Translations under genes and position numbers: made by a program
Notes under the pieces: model-generated
Told to the model about the DNA's origin: nothing
The model's database searches: none
The model's input: only the letters and a program-made list of their open reading frames with translations
Virus record (IMG/VR): IMGVR_UViG_3300046007_010801
Span: 1-26,566 of that record
DNA from: a virus
Reading direction: 5' to 3' (one strand)
DNA: 26,566 nt
Shown: piece after piece, positions 7,470 to 14,612 of the stretch
How the letters are laid out: the number at the start of each line of letters is the position of its first letter
How positions within the stretch are numbered: position 1 is the stretch's first letter

Positions 7470-8557
7470 TGGATAATAAAAATATATTAAGAAGTTATTT
7501 AGCTACTGAGCTAAAAAAGTCATTCAGCGAGGTTGAAGATGATACATTAGACACTGTTGATGATACTGTAGATGATGTTGAAACACCTACTGAGCCTGAA
7601 CCTACTCCTTCTCCTGAGCCTGAAGAAGAACCAAAATCTCCTGAAGAAAAAGCGTTTGAAGAGAATCCATTAGAATTTATTCTAAACAAATATCCATCAT
7701 TAGATGAAACTTTAATCACTCTATTAACATCAGATTATAGAGATTATATTACAGGTATTTATATTATTGCTCCTAAACCAACTAAGTTTAAGGTTGTATT
7801 ACATAATAATCAATCGTTTTACTTAACTTATATGGGTAAAACATATGAGGCTACTATATCAGGCAAACGTTATTACTTAATTGGATTAGGTGATATTCAA
7901 AGAGCCACAATGGCTTTATCTAACTTATTAACATTAGGAGCTCCTAAAGACGGACTTGAAGGACCAGCTGATGTTATGACTCCAACAGCTGAAGAAAAAG
8001 GCAAAGAAGAAAAAGGAGCCGCAGCACCAGAAGAAAAACCAGCTGGTGGTGAAGGCGAAGAAGTAGAACTTAAAGAATCAACTATGAATATTCAAAACGA
8101 AGCTGTTAGAACAGCTGAAATTAGCGAAGGTGATAGATTCACAGTAGCTACAGACATGGGTAAGTTTAAAGCTGGAGACAAAGTAACTGTTGATAGCATT
8201 GAAGCTTATGGTAATGATGTTAGAATTTATATGTCTACTGATAGTGGAACTAAAGATTTTATTATTGTAGATAGAAATGATGACTCAATTGATTTAGATT
8301 ACTCTATTGATGAATCAGACATATATGGTATAGCGGGTGATCCTGAAAAAGAATCAGATATGAAAGCCGCTAAACTAGGAGCTGGTAAAGAAAAAGTTAA
8401 GAAAGCAGTAGTTGCTTATAAAAAACTACTTAAGAAATATAAAGAATTAGACCGCACTGATCCTAAAAAAGCAGCGGTTTCAAAGCAAATGGTAACTCTA
8501 GTAGCAGCCACCAAAAAACAGTTTGGTGTTGACTTAGAGACAATTGCTTCAAAGTAA
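7469..8557 (+). CDS. Acidic/Pro-rich multidomain phage protein, function unknown
   Basis: A 362-residue protein joined to the previous gene by TAATG. Residues about 22-65 are an acidic linker with repeated Pro-Glu. Residues about 66-155 (NPLEFILNKYPSLDE, then DYITGIYIIAPKPTKFKVVL and SFYLTYMGKTYEATISGKRYY) match a compact domain that recurs in T4-like phages. A second linker rich in Glu, Ala and Gly follows (about 165-200), then a beta-rich segment (GDRFTVATDMGKFKAGDKVTV, given in part) that looks like a small barrel, and a Lys-rich helix at the end. LATE near residue 14 could be a cut site, but this is weak. It is likely structural or head-internal; no enzyme motif is seen. Confidence 0.5.
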   Translation: MDNKNILRSYLATELKKSFSEVEDDTLDTVDDTVDDVETPTEPEPTPSPEPEEEPKSPEEKAFEENPLEFILNKYPSLDETLITLLTSDYRDYITGIYIIAPKPTKFKVVLHNNQSFYLTYMGKTYEATISGKRYYLIGLGDIQRATMALSNLLTLGAPKDGLEGPADVMTPTAEEKGKEEKGAAAPEEKPAGGEGEEVELKESTMNIQNEAVRTAEISEGDRFTVATDMGKFKAGDKVTVDSIEAYGNDVRIYMSTDSGTKDFIIVDRNDDSIDLDYSIDESDIYGIAGDPEKESDMKAAKLGAGKEKVKKAVVAYKKLLKKYKELDRTDPKKAAVSKQMVTLVAATKKQFGVDLETIASK

Positions 8558-8612
8558 GTTTGGCTAACCGATCTAGATTAGCTATCATTATCTTAATTTT
8601 ACGTATATCGTT

Positions 8613-9392
8613 ATGATAGAAAACAAAAAGAAACGACTATTCTTTGACATAGAGACTAGTCCAAACATCGGCTTTTTCTGGTCAGCTGGTTATAAGCTAA
8701 ACATTCCATACTCAAACATTATAAAAGAACGTGCTATCATCTGTATCTGCTACAAGTGGGAAGGTGATGATAAAGTATATTCGTTGAATTGGGATAATAA
8801 CCAAGACGACAAGAAAATGTTAGAAAAGTTTATGACAGTTGCTAATGAAGCTACTGAGTTAGTGGGCCACAATGGTGATAGATTTGATCTACCATGGATC
8901 AGAACACGTTGCCTATACCACAGAATACCTGTATTTCCTACTTACACTACAATTGACACATTAAAGCATTCACGCTCTAAATTCAGATTCAACTCAAATC
9001 GCTTAGATTATATATCTCAGTTCTTGAAAGTTGGTGAAAAATTAGAGACAGGATTTGACTTATGGAAAGATATTGTACTAAATAAAGACAAGGAAGCGTT
9101 AGAAAAAATGATTACATATTGTAAGAATGATGTGGTTATACTTGAAAAAGTATACCATGAACTTTCAAATTATGTACCTCATAAAACACATTATGGTGTA
9201 TCTAATGGTGGTGAAAAATATTCATGTCCTGAATGTGGTTCAAATGATTTGCGCTTTTCACAACGTCGTTATACAGCAGCTGGTACACCACGTATTCAAT
9301 TACAATGTAATGAATGTCATAAGTATCATACCGTGTCTAATACAGCATATGAAAAGAAATTAGCTGCTGAAGACGCCGCTGCGGAATTATAA
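8613..9392 (+). CDS. DEDD-type 3'-5' exonuclease with C-terminal zinc ribbon
   Basis: A 259-residue protein of the RNase H-like/YprB exonuclease group. Motif I is FDIETS (D12, E14), motif II is GHNGDRFDLPWI (D89, D92 region), and motif III is YCKNDVVIL (Y169, D173), giving the DEDDy set that binds two metal ions. The C-terminal part has CPECGS (C205, C208) and CNECH (C232, C235), a zinc ribbon likely to contact nucleic acid. It probably degrades or proofreads DNA, separately from any polymerase. It follows a 55-base gap with no ATATTTAT motif. Confidence 0.85.
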   Translation: MIENKKKRLFFDIETSPNIGFFWSAGYKLNIPYSNIIKERAIICICYKWEGDDKVYSLNWDNNQDDKKMLEKFMTVANEATELVGHNGDRFDLPWIRTRCLYHRIPVFPTYTTIDTLKHSRSKFRFNSNRLDYISQFLKVGEKLETGFDLWKDIVLNKDKEALEKMITYCKNDVVILEKVYHELSNYVPHKTHYGVSNGGEKYSCPECGSNDLRFSQRRYTAAGTPRIQLQCNECHKYHTVSNTAYEKKLAAEDAAAEL

Positions 9393-9400
9393 GTCATTTA

Positions 9401-9408
9401 ATATTTAT
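9401..9408 (+). promoter_or_regulatory. ATATTTAT motif, candidate late promoter
   Basis: This copy lies in the 23-base gap before the gene at 9416 and ends 7 bases before its ATG. It belongs to the short-gap class. Confidence 0.45.
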
Positions 9409-9415
9409 CACTGAT

Positions 9416-9757
9416 ATGGCAACACAAACACTTAAACAGCAATTAGTTAACGAGATAACAGTTGACTTACTTAAAGAAGAAGCAGTTGATATTTCTCGTG
9501 AAGAACTAGTACAGAAAATTAAAGACACTAAAGGTGCTTACTTCACTGTAACTTTTATTAAGAAAGATGGTACAGAACGTACAATGAATGCTCGTTTTGG
9601 TGTTACTAAGTACTTAAAAGGTGGTTCATTACCTTATGATCCTATCTCTAAAGGCTTACTACCAGTATTTGATCAAAAAACAGGTGAATATAGAATGATT
9701 AATACTGCTACTTTACTTTCAGCTAAGGTTAGTGGTGAAGAATATAAAGTGAAATAA
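9416..9757 (+). CDS. SH3-beta-barrel (WYL_2/DUF2693-like) phage protein
   Basis: A 113-residue protein. After an N-terminal helix (ending LLKE|EA at residue 21, a possible gp21 site), it has KGAYFTVTFIKKDGTERTMNAR (given in part), GVTKYLKGG, GLLPVFDQKTGEYRMINT and a final beta strand. This pattern matches the small SH3-barrel family often annotated in Bacteroidetes phages and in crAss-like phages (WYL_2/DUF2693). The activity is unknown; barrels of this type often bind nucleic acid or protein partners. The presence of this family is a weak hint of a Bacteroidetes host. Confidence 0.65.
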   Translation: MATQTLKQQLVNEITVDLLKEEAVDISREELVQKIKDTKGAYFTVTFIKKDGTERTMNARFGVTKYLKGGSLPYDPISKGLLPVFDQKTGEYRMINTATLLSAKVSGEEYKVK

Positions 9758-9763
9758 CATAAC

Positions 9764-10108
9764 ATGAAAATCCAACTTAATGAAATTAAAAGAATGCAGC
9801 AATTAGCTGGTATTTTAAAAGAAGAACAAGATATTGATTATTTTAGTCCTGATAGAACTCGAGGAGGATATGAATATGCTCAATATTGGGATGATGCTAA
9901 TAATGAATTAGAGTTAGGATTTGATGAAGATAAAGATCTTTTAGATATAGCTAATAACGCTGATGAACCGTGGCAGAGAGCTTTTGCTAATCAAGTAATT
10001 AAAGATGCAAAAACAAAAATTGATTCCTTTTTTGGAAGTGCAATACAGGAATATCAACTTTTTAAAAATATAGTTAAAAAAGCATATGAAGATAACAATC
10101 CTTTTTAA
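9764..10108 (+). CDS. Small acidic protein with scaffold-like capsid-targeting peptide
   Basis: A 114-residue protein. Residues 1-20 contain EIKRMQQLAGILKE|E. The segment IKRMQQLAGILK (residues 8-19) repeats the scaffold C-terminus (IRRMQQLAGIIK, residues 346-357 of the protein at 22164) with only two conservative changes. The rest is acidic with WDDANNELELGFDEDKDLL and ends in a helix. I do not recognise a domain in it. The shared peptide strongly suggests recruitment into the prohead, followed by cleavage after LKE. It is the last gene before a structured non-coding region. Confidence 0.6.
   Translation: MKIQLNEIKRMQQLAGILKEEQDIDYFSPDRTRGGYEYAQYWDDANNELELGFDEDKDLLDIANNADEPWQRAFANQVIKDAKTKIDSFFGSAIQEYQLFKNIVKKAYEDNNPF
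9785..9820 (+). repeat. Copy 1 of the MQQLAGI targeting peptide coding sequence
   Basis: These 36 bases match 23199-23234 at 31 of 36 positions by eye, including synonymous sites. The encoded peptides differ only at Lys/Arg and Leu/Ile. Confidence 0.8.
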
Positions 10109-10237
10109 TTAAACATACAGAACAGATTCATTGCCTGTTCGCCTCATTAGAGGTTCTATATAAATTAGGAGTAGTGGCCCACCCAAAAGGTGGGCCATCT
10201 CTTTGGCCTACTAAGATTAAATAGTTAATTTTAGAAT
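10109..10237 (+). other. Structured non-coding stretch
   Basis: This 129-base gap has no convincing gene. It contains a possible hairpin GAACAG...CTGTTC followed at once by CCTC-ATTA-GAGG, then a strong hairpin at 10175-10197, with a second pairing option AGTA...TACT plus GGCC...GGCC that would include bases up to 10212. It may be a terminator region, a small RNA or a leader for the gene at 10238. I tested it against a tRNA layout and it does not fit. Confidence 0.5.
10175..10197 (+). terminator. Strong hairpin, likely terminator or attenuator
   Basis: A perfect 9-base-pair stem (TGGCCCACC with GGTGGGCCA) and a CAAAA loop. The downstream TCTCTTT is a weak T tract, so it may be a leaky or conditional terminator. 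Confidence 0.6.
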
Positions 10238-10732
10238 ATGAATATCTTTTATATCCACTCAGACCCAATCTTAGCTGCTAAGGATTTATGTGATGATCAT
10301 GTTCGCAAAATGCAAATTGAATCAGCGCAAATGCTTTGTACTACTCATTGGGCTTTAGGGCATGAAGCACCATATAAACGTGCTCATTTTAATCACCCAT
10401 CAACTAAATGGGTTAGAGAATCAATCCAACATTATAGATGGCTTGTAGAACATGGTTTAGAAGTATGTCGACAGTTTACTTCACGCTATGGTAAACATCA
10501 TAAAACACAAGATGTACTTGAATGGTGTAAATTAAATGAACCAAGTATTCCTGACATTGGTTTTGCTCCTCCTCCACAATGTATGCCTGAAGAATATAAG
10601 AATATAGACACAATAGAGGCATATAGAACTTACTATATTCAAGATAAAATAAAAATTAAACAATTAAATTGGAATAAATTAAATAATAAACCAGAATGGA
10701 TAAAAAAATCGTCATTGTTGGCGCTGGCGTAG
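10238..10732 (+). CDS. Pyrimidine-dimer DNA glycosylase-like protein
   Basis: A 164-residue protein beginning MNIFYIHSDPILAAKDLCDDHVRKMQIESAQML (given here to show the motif D9-P10, D19-D20-H21 and E28-SAQML in short form), followed by NHPSTKWVRES, HYRWLVEHG and TSRYGKHHKT. This layout matches a phage and bacterial family I associate with pyrimidine-dimer DNA glycosylases (T4 DenV/PF03013 group, distant), which cut DNA at UV-damaged sites. The catalytic N-terminal Thr of DenV is not obvious, so the activity is uncertain. Its C-terminus overlaps the next gene by 37 bases in another frame. Confidence 0.5.
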   Translation: MNIFYIHSDPILAAKDLCDDHVRKMQIESAQMLCTTHWALGHEAPYKRAHFNHPSTKWVRESIQHYRWLVEHGLEVCRQFTSRYGKHHKTQDVLEWCKLNEPSIPDIGFAPPPQCMPEEYKNIDTIEAYRTYYIQDKIKIKQLNWNKLNNKPEWIKKSSLLALA

Positions 10733-12027
10733 CAGGTATTAACACAGCAACTAAATTAGTAGATAATGGATATCCTGGTGAGTTAATCACCATTATAGAC
10801 AAAGGAAATGACCCACATAATCGTCTACCAGAAGAGGTAATGACTGGTATGCTTGGCGCTGGTGGATGGAGTGATGGTAAATTAACATATCACACATCAA
10901 TTGGTGGTCAATTAGCTAAGTATTGCGGTGAGGAAAAAGCAATGGAGTTGATGAAACAAGTAGTAGATAACTTTACTCGTTTCCACCCTAAGCCAGAAGA
11001 AATCTTTATGTCTGACCCACAAGAAGAACCTGAATTTATTAAACCGTATTTTGGTTTGAGAATGTTTCCTGTATGGCACATTGGATCTAATTTCTTACAT
11101 GAGATTGCTAAAACATGGTATCAATATTTGTTAGATAAGGGTGTTAAGTTTAAATGGAATACTGAAGTAACTAAGATTGAATTTGAACAAAGTAATGTTT
11201 ATATATTAGATGATCCTAACTCTGAAATTGGTGGTTGGATGAACTATGATGAATTAATATTTGCAGTAGGTAAATCAGGTATTGATTTTGCTCAAAAATT
11301 AGCTGATGACTATAAATTACCTAATGAACCTAAATCAGTACAAATTGGTGTTCGATTTGAAGCACCACAAAAATATTTTCAAAAACTAATTGATGTTAGT
11401 TATGATTTTAAATTATACCAGAAATTTGATAATGTATCTTTAAGATCGTTCTGTACTAACAATAATGCTGCTTATGTAGCAGTAGAAGAAACTTATGGTG
11501 ATGTTAGTTATAATGGTCACGCTAAGAAAGGTGAAGAATTTAGAAATGATATGACTAACTTTGGTATCTTAATGGAAATTAAGGGTATTGAAGATCCATT
11601 TAAATGGAGTAGAGATGTAGTACAAAAACTACAGAAGGATGGAAAAGGATTATATTATTCACCAAAAAATACTCGTCAACCTGGATTAACATCAGAAGGA
11701 ACAACTGTATCTGCTTACCCTGTAGATAATTTAGTTAGATTTTATGAAGTATTAGGACAATATGCTACATACATTCATGATTTTATATTATCAATGAATA
11801 AAGTATTTGAATTTGGTGATGATTGGGGAATGTATATTCCTGAGGTAAAGTACTTATCACCTGAACCATTAGTAAACTACCATAATTTGTCATTAACAAC
11901 TTATCCAAATGTTTACTTTGTAGGAGATGCTTTAAGTGCTCGTGGCATCACAGTATCAGGTGCACATGGTATTTATGTAGCTGAAAAATTAATTCAAAGA
12001 AGTCATCTTGAAGAATTAACTCAATAA
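10696..12027 (+). CDS. FAD-dependent oxidoreductase (COG2509-like)
   Basis: A 443-residue flavoprotein. The N-terminus KIVIVGAGVAGINTATKL carries the GxGxxG dinucleotide-binding motif of a Rossmann fold, followed by TIIDKG at the end of the second strand. MLGAGGWSDGKLTY resembles the second conserved block of the COG2509 FAD-dependent dehydrogenases, and VYFVGDALSARGITVSGAHG near the C-terminus is the usual FAD ribityl-binding GD motif. Full-length domain order suggests an active enzyme. The substrate is unknown. Such enzymes are uncommon in phages and this one could be an auxiliary metabolic gene. It starts inside the previous gene (37-base overlap), so the two are probably expressed together. 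Confidence 0.8.
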   Translation: MDKKIVIVGAGVAGINTATKLVDNGYPGELITIIDKGNDPHNRLPEEVMTGMLGAGGWSDGKLTYHTSIGGQLAKYCGEEKAMELMKQVVDNFTRFHPKPEEIFMSDPQEEPEFIKPYFGLRMFPVWHIGSNFLHEIAKTWYQYLLDKGVKFKWNTEVTKIEFEQSNVYILDDPNSEIGGWMNYDELIFAVGKSGIDFAQKLADDYKLPNEPKSVQIGVRFEAPQKYFQKLIDVSYDFKLYQKFDNVSLRSFCTNNNAAYVAVEETYGDVSYNGHAKKGEEFRNDMTNFGILMEIKGIEDPFKWSRDVVQKLQKDGKGLYYSPKNTRQPGLTSEGTTVSAYPVDNLVRFYEVLGQYATYIHDFILSMNKVFEFGDDWGMYIPEVKYLSPEPLVNYHNLSLTTYPNVYFVGDALSARGITVSGAHGIYVAEKLIQRSHLEELTQ

Positions 12028-12077
12028 TTTTTAAGTTTGGATTATTAAAATTATATTTTTACCTTTATAAAAATTCA

Positions 12078-12320
12078 ATGCGTATGGCAAAACAAAACTT
12101 AGAACCTGTAAGAAAATTAAAGAAACCGGATGGAACAACAGTTTATATGTTAAATAATAAACTACATAATTGGGAAGATGCAGCTGTAATCCATCCAGAC
12201 GGCAAAAAAGAATATTGGTTATTTGGATTTCAATATACAAAAGATCAATTTATAGACCGTAAACGTGATGTGAATGGTGTACCACCCGCTAAGGATCCCA
12301 AATATGACACTCGTCTCTAA
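12078..12320 (+). CDS. Small hypothetical protein
   Basis: An 80-residue protein, or 78 residues if the second ATG at 12084 is used. It contains KLHNWEDAAVIHPDGKKEYW (residues 28-47), a pattern like the short repeats LHxxDGPAxxxxDGxxEYxxxG found in some phage and bacterial proteins. The rest is charged and ends in a Pro/Lys-rich tail. No function can be assigned. Confidence 0.55.
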   Translation: MRMAKQNLEPVRKLKKPDGTTVYMLNNKLHNWEDAAVIHPDGKKEYWLFGFQYTKDQFIDRKRDVNGVPPAKDPKYDTRL

Positions 12321-12323
12321 CTA

Positions 12324-12331
12324 ATATTTAT
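12324..12331 (+). promoter_or_regulatory. ATATTTAT motif, candidate late promoter
   Basis: This copy fills most of the 15-base gap and ends 4 bases before the ATG at 12336, the shortest spacing seen. Confidence 0.4.
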
Positions 12332-12335
12332 ATTC

Positions 12336-12854
12336 ATGAAAATAGGATTATGTGGAACAATGAGTGTAGGTAAGACAACGCTAGTTAAAGCGTTATCTGA
12401 ACTACCTCAATTTAAAGATTACCATTTGGCGACTGAACGTAGTAAATATCTACGTGACTTAGGTATTCCTTTAAATACTGATTCTACAGTTAATGGTCAA
12501 ATAATATTTTTAGCTGAAAGATCTGCTGAATTATTACGTGATAATGTACTAACTGATAGAACAATATGGGACGTATCAGCGTTCACTATGTTAGCTAAAT
12601 CAATAGATACTGGTTTTAAATCAACATTAATTAACACCGCTATGATATTAAAAGATCAATATGATGTGGTTTTTTATATTGATCCTGCTGGAACTGTTAT
12701 TGAAGATAACGGTGTTCGTGAAACTAATGTTGAGTATAGAGCTAATATAAACCAAGAAATATTGCGTCTACTAGCACTACATGCTCCTAAAAAATTAGTT
12801 GTTCTTAGTGGTCCCACTGAAGAACGAGTTAAAACGATTTTAGAACATATTTAA
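12336..12854 (+). CDS. P-loop NTPase, nucleoside/nucleotide-kinase-like (AAA_28/NadR-like)
   Basis: A 172-residue protein. The N-terminus KIGLCGTMSVGKTTLVKAL has a Walker A motif (G7-x4-GKT). LTDRTIWDVSAF (about 72-83) carries the DRxxxD element seen in deoxynucleoside and thymidylate kinases, and VVFYIDPAG gives a later core strand. This fits the AAA_28/NadR kinase group, which phosphorylates nucleosides or related ribosides. In a phage, a role in nucleotide or NAD supply is plausible. The substrate cannot be read from the sequence. Confidence 0.75.
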   Translation: MKIGLCGTMSVGKTTLVKALSELPQFKDYHLATERSKYLRDLGIPLNTDSTVNGQIIFLAERSAELLRDNVLTDRTIWDVSAFTMLAKSIDTGFKSTLINTAMILKDQYDVVFYIDPAGTVIEDNGVRETNVEYRANINQEILRLLALHAPKKLVVLSGPTEERVKTILEHI

Positions 12855-12861
12855 TATTTAT
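12854..12861 (+). promoter_or_regulatory. ATATTTAT motif, candidate late promoter
   Basis: This copy overlaps the last base of the previous stop codon and ends 15 bases before the ATG at 12877, in the long-gap class. Confidence 0.45.
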
Positions 12862-12876
12862 ACAAAACAACATATC

Positions 12877-13851
12877 ATGGCATTTGATTTTCAAAAATTC
12901 ATTCTCGAACATAGACTAAAAACTAAAGTCGAATTAAGCGAGATGGCACGTGTAGCTGCGGTGGCTTTTAAATTAGCACCTGACTACGAAAGTAAACTAA
13001 TGAACGTTAAAATAGGCGCTGCTCATAAAGCAATGATCGAGTACTTAAAATCTAAAGAAAATGAACCTCATACAGTAGGTGATATTTCACGAGCAATAGG
13101 CAAAGATTCAGCTTCTATTAACCAACCATATTTTAGAGAAAACTTAGTTAACGTTATCTTTGAACCAGTTCCTATTGGAGCTGCTACTACTAAACCAAAA
13201 GTAGAAGATGAAAATGATGTGTTTGTTGAACCTCAAGATATCCAATCAGGTAAAAGATTATCTAAGATAATTGATCCTGAAGATATGGTGTTAGGTAGTG
13301 ATATTGAAGATGATCTTGAAGCTGGTGTTTTATCATTTGGTCCTGAAGGTGGTGATGAAGAAGAAGAACCATCTGCTTCTGACATTGAAAAAGCTGAGCC
13401 TGCTGCTCCAACAGGTGCTAAAGGTAAAGCAGCTACATTCACACTTGATAATGATCGTTTACTTCAGAAACTAATCAATTCATATGCTGCTTCTAAAACT
13501 AAAGTTAAAGAAGCTAAAAGTAGTGAAGACATAGGTGGTATGTCAAGTAAAGATATTAAAATGTCAGACAAGAAAAGTAAAGAAGCAGCTGCTGCTAAAC
13601 TACCTGAACTTGTACAACAAATAGTTGATAAAATTAAAGCTGAAGATCCTGACGTACAAGAAGCAATATTAGATATTTTATCTAGTAAGTTTAGTAGTGT
13701 TGGTTATTCTTCATTATATAAGAGAATAGCTAAAGAAGTAGGAGTTAAAGCTAAAGACACTTCAAAAGAACCAGAAGTAGATAGTGAAGAAGGAGAAGAA
13801 GATTTAGCAGAAGCAATAAATGAATTAGTTAAGCAGTTAAATAGTTTATAA
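12877..13851 (+). CDS. Low-complexity phage protein, possible internal head protein
   Basis: A 324-residue protein. It begins MAFDFQKFILE|H, which weakly resembles the targeting leaders. Residues about 25-100 form a helical domain (AAHKAMIEYLKSKENEPHTV, then ISRAIGKDSASINQPYF) that could be a winged helix. The middle (about 105-185) is acidic and Pro/Ala-rich, and the last third is helical (LPELVQQIVDKIKAEDPDVQ, then YSSLYKRIAKEVG) with an acidic tail. No named family is recognised. It joins the next gene by TAATG. Its position just before the terminase operon fits a structural or lysis-related role, but this is a guess. Confidence 0.45.
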   Translation: MAFDFQKFILEHRLKTKVELSEMARVAAVAFKLAPDYESKLMNVKIGAAHKAMIEYLKSKENEPHTVGDISRAIGKDSASINQPYFRENLVNVIFEPVPIGAATTKPKVEDENDVFVEPQDIQSGKRLSKIIDPEDMVLGSDIEDDLEAGVLSFGPEGGDEEEEPSASDIEKAEPAAPTGAKGKAATFTLDNDRLLQKLINSYAASKTKVKEAKSSEDIGGMSSKDIKMSDKKSKEAAAAKLPELVQQIVDKIKAEDPDVQEAILDILSSKFSSVGYSSLYKRIAKEVGVKAKDTSKEPEVDSEEGEEDLAEAINELVKQLNSL

Positions 13852-14525
13852 TGAAAAAATATATATTACCTATCCTTATTCTTTTATTGTTATGTTGGAT
13901 AGTGTTTGATAAAGTTAAAGACTTTGGTTTAAGTACTGAGTTCACAGCTAAACAAGATAGTTTAGTTCATGCTGTTGATAGTTTGAAATTAGAAATTGCT
14001 AAAGATGATGCTGAAATTGATTCTTTAGATGTAGTAGCTGTTGAATTACAATATAAAATAGATCACCAAAAAGCTAAAGTTAAAACTATTGTTGAGTATA
14101 TTGAAGTAGAAAAAAACAATATTGATGGTTTTTCTAATCCTGAACTAGTAAGTTCATTTAACAATCGCTACCCAGCAGACACAATTACTAATCCACTATT
14201 AGTAGCTCAACCAGTATTAGTTAGCGCTGCTAAGGATTTAGTAGAATTAGATGGTGCTAAACAAATCATTGTGTTAAAAGATAGTTCAATAGCAACATTA
14301 GAATCTCAAGTAGCGGTTAAAGATACAATAATATCTAAGTATGTTTCTAAAGAAAACAACTATAAGAATATTATGAATAACCAACAAACACAAATCAAAG
14401 ATTGGAAGTTTCAATATAGTGCGTTACAATTAGAAAATACTAAATTAAAAGCTAAAAATAAATTCACTAAAATAGGCGCTGGTTTAATAACTGGTGGTTT
14501 AATATATTTAATGTTAGCAAAATAA
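13851..14525 (+). CDS. Membrane-anchored coiled-coil protein, spanin-like candidate
   Basis: A 224-residue protein. The N-terminus KKYILPILILLLLCWIVF is a signal-anchor segment. A long periplasm-type helical region with repeated SLxxEI/VK patterns follows, and the last 20 residues (FTKIGAGLITGGLIYLMLAK) form a second hydrophobic stretch. Rz-type inner-membrane spanins have an N-terminal anchor plus coiled coil; a second C-terminal hydrophobic segment is more like a unimolecular spanin or a protein spanning the envelope. A strong terminator follows. The lysis role is inferred from topology only; a structural or tail-associated coiled-coil protein is possible. Confidence 0.4.
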   Translation: MKKYILPILILLLLCWIVFDKVKDFGLSTEFTAKQDSLVHAVDSLKLEIAKDDAEIDSLDVVAVELQYKIDHQKAKVKTIVEYIEVEKNNIDGFSNPELVSSFNNRYPADTITNPLLVAQPVLVSAAKDLVELDGAKQIIVLKDSSIATLESQVAVKDTIISKYVSKENNYKNIMNNQQTQIKDWKFQYSALQLENTKLKAKNKFTKIGAGLITGGLIYLMLAK

Positions 14526-14530
14526 GCCCC

Positions 14531-14552
14531 GCTATAGTCTCAGTATTATAGC
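14531..14552 (+). repeat. Hairpin upstream of terminator
   Basis: A 6-base-pair inverted repeat (GCTATA with TATAGC, 10-base loop) directly before the terminator hairpin. The same two-hairpin layout is seen at 21975-22031. Confidence 0.5.
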
Positions 14553-14558
14553 TCTGAA

Positions 14559-14587
14559 GTCTAGCCCCGTAAGGCTAGACTTTTTTT
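14559..14587 (+). terminator. Intrinsic terminator before terminase
   Basis: An 8-base-pair perfect stem (GTCTAGCC with GGCTAGAC), a CCGTAA loop and a run of seven T. It ends the upstream transcript before the head operon. The loop is identical to that of the terminator at 22001. Confidence 0.9.
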
Positions 14588-14589
14588 AT

Positions 14590-14597
14590 ATATTTAT
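14590..14597 (+). promoter_or_regulatory. ATATTTAT motif, candidate promoter of the head operon
   Basis: This copy comes immediately after the terminator T run and ends 15 bases before the terminase ATG at 14613. A transcript for the head genes must start near here, which makes this one of the best promoter candidates. Confidence 0.6.
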
Positions 14598-14612
14598 ATA
14601 CAACAATTGTAT

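Noticed and set aside
9127-9363. Alternative 78-codon frame inside the exonuclease gene
   Set aside because: It overlaps the zinc-ribbon end of a clear exonuclease in another frame and has a Met/Val/His-rich composition unlike a real protein.
10155-10166. TATAAATT as a T4-type late promoter on the + strand
   Set aside because: It is a single imperfect match inside a structured region and not repeated before other genes.
10115-10170. Possible tRNA, because of GGTTCTATA and small stems
   Set aside because: The bases around GGTTC cannot form a 5-base-pair T stem and no acceptor stem or anticodon arm fits.
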